DNA from: Chlorobiaceae bacterium
GTDB taxonomy: Bacteria > Bacteroidota > Chlorobiia > Chlorobiales > Chlorobiaceae
DNA: 64,000 bases
NCBI GenBank assembly: GCA_013334965.1
Contig: JAAXWO010000002.1
Coordinates: 148,037-212,036 of the forward strand
Direction of reading: 5' to 3'
Part shown: positions 59,062-64,000 of the stretch, piece after piece
Layout: each line of letters starts with the position of its first letter
How positions within the stretch are numbered: the first letter of the stretch is position 1
Made by a program: the position numbers and the translations under genes
Notes under the pieces: generated by a model
The model's database searches: none
What the model was told of the DNA's origin: nothing
The model's input: only the letters and a program-made list of their open reading frames with translations

Positions 59062-62000
59062 TTAAGTAATAGTTATGTTTTCCTGAACATACAGATGAAC
59101 TCCAGCGTCGTTGCTGTTGGTGTACATGTTGTAATAAACGCTGTTGAAAAGGGTGTGAGTTGAAGCTAATGACCAGCCGTCACCAACCGGGAAATTAACC
59201 GTATCGGACGCATTGCCGTTGATATACAACGTTTTGTTGCCATCCGTGATCCCGATGAGATCCTGGTAAGAGAAGGTTGAGACTAAATTTGATGAAGCAT
59301 CTGTCACCAGATCGAGCATTTCGATACTGTCGATTTTATCGGAAAGCGTTGTCCCCGTAAAGTTAAGCCCAGCACCGCCCGACAAACGAAGGATATCGGT
59401 ACCGGCGCCACCGTCAAAAAGGGTATCGGCACTGTCATAAAGAAGAAGGTCATCTCCCGCGTCACCATACAGCTTATCGGCTCCAGCACCCCCGTTAAGA
59501 GTATCGTCACCGTCTCCGCCAAGCAGTACATCATCGCCCAGGCCACTGTTGAGCGAATCGTTGCCGCCATATCCAAACAGGTAATCCTTGTTGTTGTTGG
59601 CAGCATCATCATGACCTGTAAGGGTTTCTGATGAAGCTGTGCCCTGTACGGATAAGAAATCAGCATAGAGAGAGGCTTTGAGCGTACCGCTCACCGTATC
59701 TCCATCGCCGTCCGTAATGGCGGTCGTCAATGACAAATCTTTCGAGGATATCGAAGGAATAGCCTGTTTAATGAGCGACTGGGTCTGAAGAAGCCGGAAT
59801 TTTATTGCCGTTGTACTGGGGTTCTCATACTCTATGGCACCGAATGTCAAGTGAGAATTGACCACTATTGACCAATTGTCAGCTATTCCGCTAATCAGGA
59901 CGCTATTTCCGCTGTCAGACACGGTAAGGCCGCTGGTGCCGGAGGTAACAACGTTTCCGGCACTATCCAGTATAGTAATATTCGCCGGATCGATATTGAT
60001 GGCCGTATCGCCTGCATCTCCATAAAAAGTCAAGTCAGGAAGCGGATTCCAAATCCTGACCAGAACATCAGACCTGCTCGTCGGACCACCGCTAACCTGG
60101 AACTTCTGCTTAAACTCAGTCATAGGGACATAAGACGGAACATTTCCGCCAAATACATAAGAATTGATGCCGCTCAAAGTCATATTGGTGATAACATCCA
60201 GTCTGATCACATCCTGGTATATTATCCAGCCGGAGCCAATACCAATGGTCGTACTGCTGGAATTGATCGTACTCCCCACTTTCGTATTGGCATACATGTC
60301 AATATTGGAAGTTCCAATATCAATGATTCCCGCATCACTGCTGCTTCCGCCGCCCCATAAATCGAGCGCATCATACTGAACCTGAGTCCCGATGAGATCT
60401 TTGTAACTCGTCAAGGTATAGGTGCCGTTGCTGTTAATTTTAAGCCGAAGGGCTGTGATCCCTCCAGTCGGAGCCGTCATCGCGACGATCTCCGTCTGAT
60501 CGGCGCCATAGTACCAATAGAGCGGAGTAAGGCCGTCGATCTTCAACTGGGTGCCGGTCACATCGTTCGCATTCTGGCCAGAGGTTATACTGAAGGTTGG
60601 CGACCCTGTAGCGACTCCGTCTGCGCCGACAAACAAGTCAAAATTAAGCGGCATCGTCACCGTGCTTGTCGTAGTCGAATTGACAAGGTTGGCGGTAGCG
60701 GCGATGAAGCTCTGCGGGACATCATCGACGATGTTGATGCTCAGGTTCACAGTGGAGGACGAATCGACACCATCAGTGGCGCTGTAAAGCACGTTCTCCA
60801 AAACGGTATTGGCTCCTGCTCCGGAAACGCTTCTTTTTGCGGTCAACTTGTAAGAATAGGTTACAACACCGGTAACCGCATTGTAGTCGGTCAATGTCAG
60901 GGTCCCGCCCGTAAGACCGGCAACCGTGATATCACCACCCACATTGTTGGTGTTGACAAGCTGCGCGACAGTATAGGTATTGCCGTTCATGGTCAGGCTC
61001 ACCAGGCCGTCAGGAGCTGTAATGGTGAATGTGCCGGTCGCCGTTTCCCTTGTCCCATAAGGGTTGGTACCATCATGAGTCACGCCGCCAACGCCGAGAT
61101 CTGATTCATATACTGTCACGGAAGAACTGGTCACGCTAACCAGATCGTTCACCGACGTCACATTCAGGGTTATCGTGTTCGGAGACTGGTCTGTATCCAC
61201 GCCTCCGTTTGCCGTACCTCCATTGTCCTGTACCTGGAACGTGAAGCTCGCATAACCTGTCCCGTTGGCGTTTGCTGCGGGTGTAAACACCAGTTTACCG
61301 CTGCTGATGTCCGCAACAGCGATAGCCAGACCCGAGGTCACTCCAACACCGTCGAGCGTAAGGGTTCCGTTCACCGGTAAGGTCGTGACCTTGACCGCGG
61401 ACAGCGTATTGGAAGGAGAATCGTTCAGATCGTTGAACCCGAAATCGCTTACCGTAAATGTGTATGAAGAGTCTTCCAGCGTTGTGACGGTCTTGTTAGT
61501 CCCAGATGGCTCATCGTTCACGGCCGTAATCGCCACTGTGGCAGTCGCCGTCGAGGTCAGCGATCCATCACTGACCGTGTAGGTGAAGCTGTCCGGCCCG
61601 TTGTAGTTTAACGTCGGAACATACACCAAGCTGCCATTGGCGTTCACCGTTACTGTTCCATGCGATGCCGATCCGTAGGTCGTCACCGTCAGGCTGCTGC
61701 CTTCGATATCGCTGTCGTTCTGCAACACTCCTGGGGCGGCTACCGTCAACGCTGTATCTTCAGCTGTTGTATAGCTGTCGTTCTGTGCCACCGGGGAGTC
61801 GTTCACCGGCGTTACATTGAACGTTATCGTATTGGCCGACGGATCAAGGTTTACGCCACCATTCGTTGTCCCGCCGTCGTCCTCCACCTGGAACGTGAAG
61901 CCAGCATAACTGTTCCCATTCCCATTCAAACCCGGAGTGTAGACCAGCTGGTTACCCGAGATATCAACGGCACTGATGAGCTGACCTGTTACAACGGGTA

Positions 62001-64000
62001 TTCCGGCATGTGTCAGGCTCCCGTTTACCGGTAACGTCGTAATCTTGACTGCCAGAAGAGCATTTGCCGGTGTGTCGTTCGAATCGCTGAATCCGAAATC
62101 ACTGACCGTGAACGTATACGCTGTATCTTCGTTCGTCGTGATCGTCTTGTCCGTGCCAAACGGCGCGTCGTTCACTGCTGTTATCGTCACCGTGGCCGTG
62201 GCCGTTGCGGTCAGCGATCCATCGCTGACCGTGTAGGTGAAGGTGTCCGTACCGTTGTAGTTACTGTTCGGCACGTACACCAGGCTGCCGTTGGCATTCA
62301 CCGTCACCGTGCCGTGTGATACCGCTCCGTAGGTCGTCACCGTCAGGCTGCTGCCTTCAACATCGCTGTCGTTCTGCAACACGCCCGGTGCAATCACCGT
62401 CAAGGCCGTGTCTTCCGCTGTCGTGTAGTTTTCATTCTGCACCACCGGCGCATCGTTCACCGGCGTTATCGTCACGGTCGCCGTCGCTGTCGAGGTCAAC
62501 GAACCATCGCTTATCGTGTAAGTGAAGGTGTCCGTACCATTGTAGTTCGAAACCGGTACATATACCAGACTGCCATTCGCATTCACACTCACTGTTCCGT
62601 GCGATGCTGTGCCGTAGGTCGTTACCGTCAGGCTGCTGCCTTCGATATCGCTGTCGTTCGACAACACACCCGGCGCATTCACCGTCAACGCTGTGTCTTC
62701 CGCAATTATGTAGCTGTCGTTCTGCGCCAACGGAGCATCGTTCACCGCTGTCACATTGAAAGTTATCGTGTTTGGCGACTGGTCAAGGTTTACTCCTCCA
62801 CCAACCGTACCTCCGTTGTCCTCCACCTGGAAGGTGAAGCTCGCATAACCTGTGCCATTATCGTTCAACCCGGGAGTGTAGACCAACTGGCCATTCGAAA
62901 TATCAATCGCACTGATGAGCTGACCAGCCACGACAGGTATTCCTGCGTGTGTCAGGCTCCCGACTAGTGGCAACGTCGTCAGCTTCACCGCCAGCAGTGC
63001 GTTGGCTGGCGAGTCGTTCGGGTCACTGAACCCGAAATCGCTCACGCTGAACGTAATTGCGATGTCTTCGCTGGTCGTTACCGTCTTGTTCGTGCCCAAC
63101 GGCTCATCGTTCACTGAGTCCACCGTTACGGTCACCGTCGCCGTCGACTCGTACGTTCCATCACTGACCGTGTAGGTGAACGTGTCTGTTCCATTGAAAT
63201 TTGAGCTCGGCACGTACACCAGACTACCATCGAAATTCACCGTAACCGTTCCATGAGAAGCTGTTCCATAAGTTGTCACCGTCAGGCTGCTGCCTTCGAT
63301 ATCGCTGTCGTTCAGCAACACGCCCGGTGCTGTAACCGTCAACGCCGTATCTTCAAGCATCGTGTAGCTGTCGTTCTGCACAACCGGCGCGTCGTTCACC
63401 GCCGTTATCGACACCGTCACTGTCGCCGTAGAGGGTAACAAGCCATCGCTGACCGTGTAGGTAAACGTATCCGTACCGTTATAGTTGCTGGCCGGAACGT
63501 ATACCAGACTGCCGTTTGCATTCACCGTCACCGTTCCATGCGATGCCGTGCCGTAGGTCGTCACCGTCAGGCTGCTGCCTTCGACGTCGCTGTCGTTCGA
63601 CAGCACTCCCGGCGCATTCACCGTCAGCACCGTGTCTTCCGCTGTCGTGTAGCTGTCATTCTGCACAACCGGCGCATCGTTCACCGCCGTTACATTGAGC
63701 GTTATCGTGTTGGCAAACTGGTCTAGATCCTCGCCACCATTGGCTGTCCCGCCATTATCATGAACCTGGAACGTGAAGCTCGCATATCCGATACCATTTC
63801 CGTTCAACCCAGGAGTGTAGACCAGCAGGCTACCTGCTATATCAGCCGCACTGATGAGCTGACCGGTCACGATCGGATTACCATCCAGCGTCAGGGCCCC
63901 GTCTGAAGGTAACGTCGTGATCTTCACTGCCTCCAGCGCATTGGTCGGCGAATCGCTCAGATCGCTGAACCCGAAATCGCTCGCACTGAACGTATACGCG
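59062..64000 (-). CDS. Giant RTX adhesin with cadherin-like tandem repeats, 5' end outside the window
   Basis: A large secreted surface protein, open to the right edge; about 1646 C-terminal residues are visible. From the right come repeating cadherin/Big-type units of 95 and 123 residues (V-N-D-A-P-V-V-Q-N-D-S-Y, N-Y-N-G-T-D-T-F-T-Y-T-V-S-D). Then follows a T1SS-143-like domain with V-Y-E-S-D-L-G-V-G-G, and near the end RTX nonapeptides (G-G-D-G-D-D-T-L-N-G-G-A-G-A-D) with a C-terminal secretion signal region. This order is typical of type I secreted adhesins such as LapA-like proteins. The exporter genes lie beside it. No Met at 63927 should be taken as the start. Confidence 0.95.
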   Translation of the reverse strand, partial: AYTFSASDFGFSDLSDSPTNALEAVKITTLPSDGALTLDGNPIVTGQLISAADIAGSLLVYTPGLNGNGIGYASFTFQVHDNGGTANGGEDLDQFANTITLNVTAVNDAPVVQNDSYTTAEDTVLTVNAPGVLSNDSDVEGSSLTVTTYGTASHGTVTVNANGSLVYVPASNYNGTDTFTYTVSDGLLPSTATVTVSITAVNDAPVVQNDSYTMLEDTALTVTAPGVLLNDSDIEGSSLTVTTYGTASHGTVTVNFDGSLVYVPSSNFNGTDTFTYTVSDGTYESTATVTVTVDSVNDEPLGTNKTVTTSEDIAITFSVSDFGFSDPNDSPANALLAVKLTTLPLVGSLTHAGIPVVAGQLISAIDISNGQLVYTPGLNDNGTGYASFTFQVEDNGGTVGGGVNLDQSPNTITFNVTAVNDAPLAQNDSYIIAEDTALTVNAPGVLSNDSDIEGSSLTVTTYGTASHGTVSVNANGSLVYVPVSNYNGTDTFTYTISDGSLTSTATATVTITPVNDAPVVQNENYTTAEDTALTVIAPGVLQNDSDVEGSSLTVTTYGAVSHGTVTVNANGSLVYVPNSNYNGTDTFTYTVSDGSLTATATATVTITAVNDAPFGTDKTITTNEDTAYTFTVSDFGFSDSNDTPANALLAVKITTLPVNGSLTHAGIPVVTGQLISAVDISGNQLVYTPGLNGNGNSYAGFTFQVEDDGGTTNGGVNLDPSANTITFNVTPVNDSPVAQNDSYTTAEDTALTVAAPGVLQNDSDIEGSSLTVTTYGSASHGTVTVNANGSLVYVPTLNYNGPDSFTYTVSDGSLTSTATATVAITAVNDEPSGTNKTVTTLEDSSYTFTVSDFGFNDLNDSPSNTLSAVKVTTLPVNGTLTLDGVGVTSGLAIAVADISSGKLVFTPAANANGTGYASFTFQVQDNGGTANGGVDTDQSPNTITLNVTSVNDLVSVTSSSVTVYESDLGVGGVTHDGTNPYGTRETATGTFTITAPDGLVSLTMNGNTYTVAQLVNTNNVGGDITVAGLTGGTLTLTDYNAVTGVVTYSYKLTAKRSVSGAGANTVLENVLYSATDGVDSSSTVNLSINIVDDVPQSFIAATANLVNSTTTSTVTMPLNFDLFVGADGVATGSPTFSITSGQNANDVTGTQLKIDGLTPLYWYYGADQTEIVAMTAPTGGITALRLKINSNGTYTLTSYKDLIGTQVQYDALDLWGGGSSSDAGIIDIGTSNIDMYANTKVGSTINSSSTTIGIGSGWIIYQDVIRLDVITNMTLSGINSYVFGGNVPSYVPMTEFKQKFQVSGGPTSRSDVLVRIWNPLPDLTFYGDAGDTAINIDPANITILDSAGNVVTSGTSGLTVSDSGNSVLISGIADNWSIVVNSHLTFGAIEYENPSTTAIKFRLLQTQSLIKQAIPSISSKDLSLTTAITDGDGDTVSGTLKASLYADFLSVQGTASSETLTGHDDAANNNKDYLFGYGGNDSLNSGLGDDVLLGGDGDDTLNGGAGADKLYGDAGDDLLLYDSADTLFDGGAGTDILRLSGGAGLNFTGTTLSDKIDSIEMLDLVTDASSNLVSTFSYQDLIGITDGNKTLYINGNASDTVNFPVGDGWSLASTHTLFNSVYYNMYTNSNDAGVHLYVQENITIT
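61147..64000 (-). repeat. Coding tandem repeats, 95- and 123-codon units
   Basis: The junction sequence GTTCAC recurs at 61147, 61516, 61801, 62170, 62455, 62740, 63109, 63394 and 63679. Steps are exactly 369 or 285 bp, i.e. 123 or 95 codons, in the order 123-95-123-95-95-123-95-95 and on. The 95-codon copies are very similar at DNA level, so recombination could change their number. Confidence 0.92.

Noticed and set aside
59062..64000. Regular repeats considered as CRISPR or satellite DNA
   Set aside because: Unit lengths are exact multiples of three and encode continuous cadherin-like domains in one open frame.

Overview
The window comes from a green sulfur bacterium (Chlorobiaceae). The evidence is a PucC/LhaA-type bacteriochlorophyll transporter, a block of tetrapyrrole genes (hemC-hemD, hemB), the general gene style and Chlorobi-like housekeeping neighbourhoods. 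The species cannot be fixed from the sequence alone. No rRNA, tRNA or CRISPR array was seen. Both ends cut genes: hemC on the left and a giant adhesin on the right.

Layout. 1-7 kb holds tetrapyrrole, aromatic amino acid, cysteine and deazapurine/pterin metabolism (hemC, hemD, an inositol-monophosphatase-family phosphatase, hemB, aroC, cysE, queD). 7-13 kb is a complete type I secretion operon with two tandem PrtD-type ATPases, an HlyD adaptor and TolC, but no adjacent substrate. 13-18 kb carries a small eRF1-like protein, a TPR-glycosyltransferase, a cupredoxin-like protein and a lipoprotein. 18-35 kb is mostly housekeeping: a radical SAM protein, the PucC-like carrier, a TPP-riboswitch-controlled thiC, tpiA, greA, degQ, trpE, lepB, lepA, fmt, def, fur, an SMR transporter and proB.

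35-50 kb is accessory DNA. Two 265-bp direct repeats flank a small Rop-like gene, and a radC 3' remnant abuts the second repeat. Then come three promoterless-looking gene cassettes separated by attC-like sites with no integrase in view (a CALIN-type array). Next is a RiPP locus: a Nif11-type precursor with a VVGG leader end and a four-Cys core, a SPASM radical SAM maturase, and a divergent NHLM export operon (HlyD adaptor, a 53-codon coupled ORF, a C39-peptidase ABC exporter, a second NHLM ABC exporter, and a Cache-domain membrane protein). A hipBA toxin-antitoxin pair closes the region.

50-64 kb is a second type I secretion locus of the cyanobacterial HetC type. It has an HlyD adaptor, an ABC exporter with an N-terminal cyclic-nucleotide-binding domain and a degenerate C39 domain, a parvulin isomerase, a second TPR-glycosyltransferase, a TolC, and a giant repetitive RTX adhesin, probably the secreted substrate. 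The best candidate for an undescribed system is the Nif11/NHLM/radical SAM locus at 39.6-48.5 kb.
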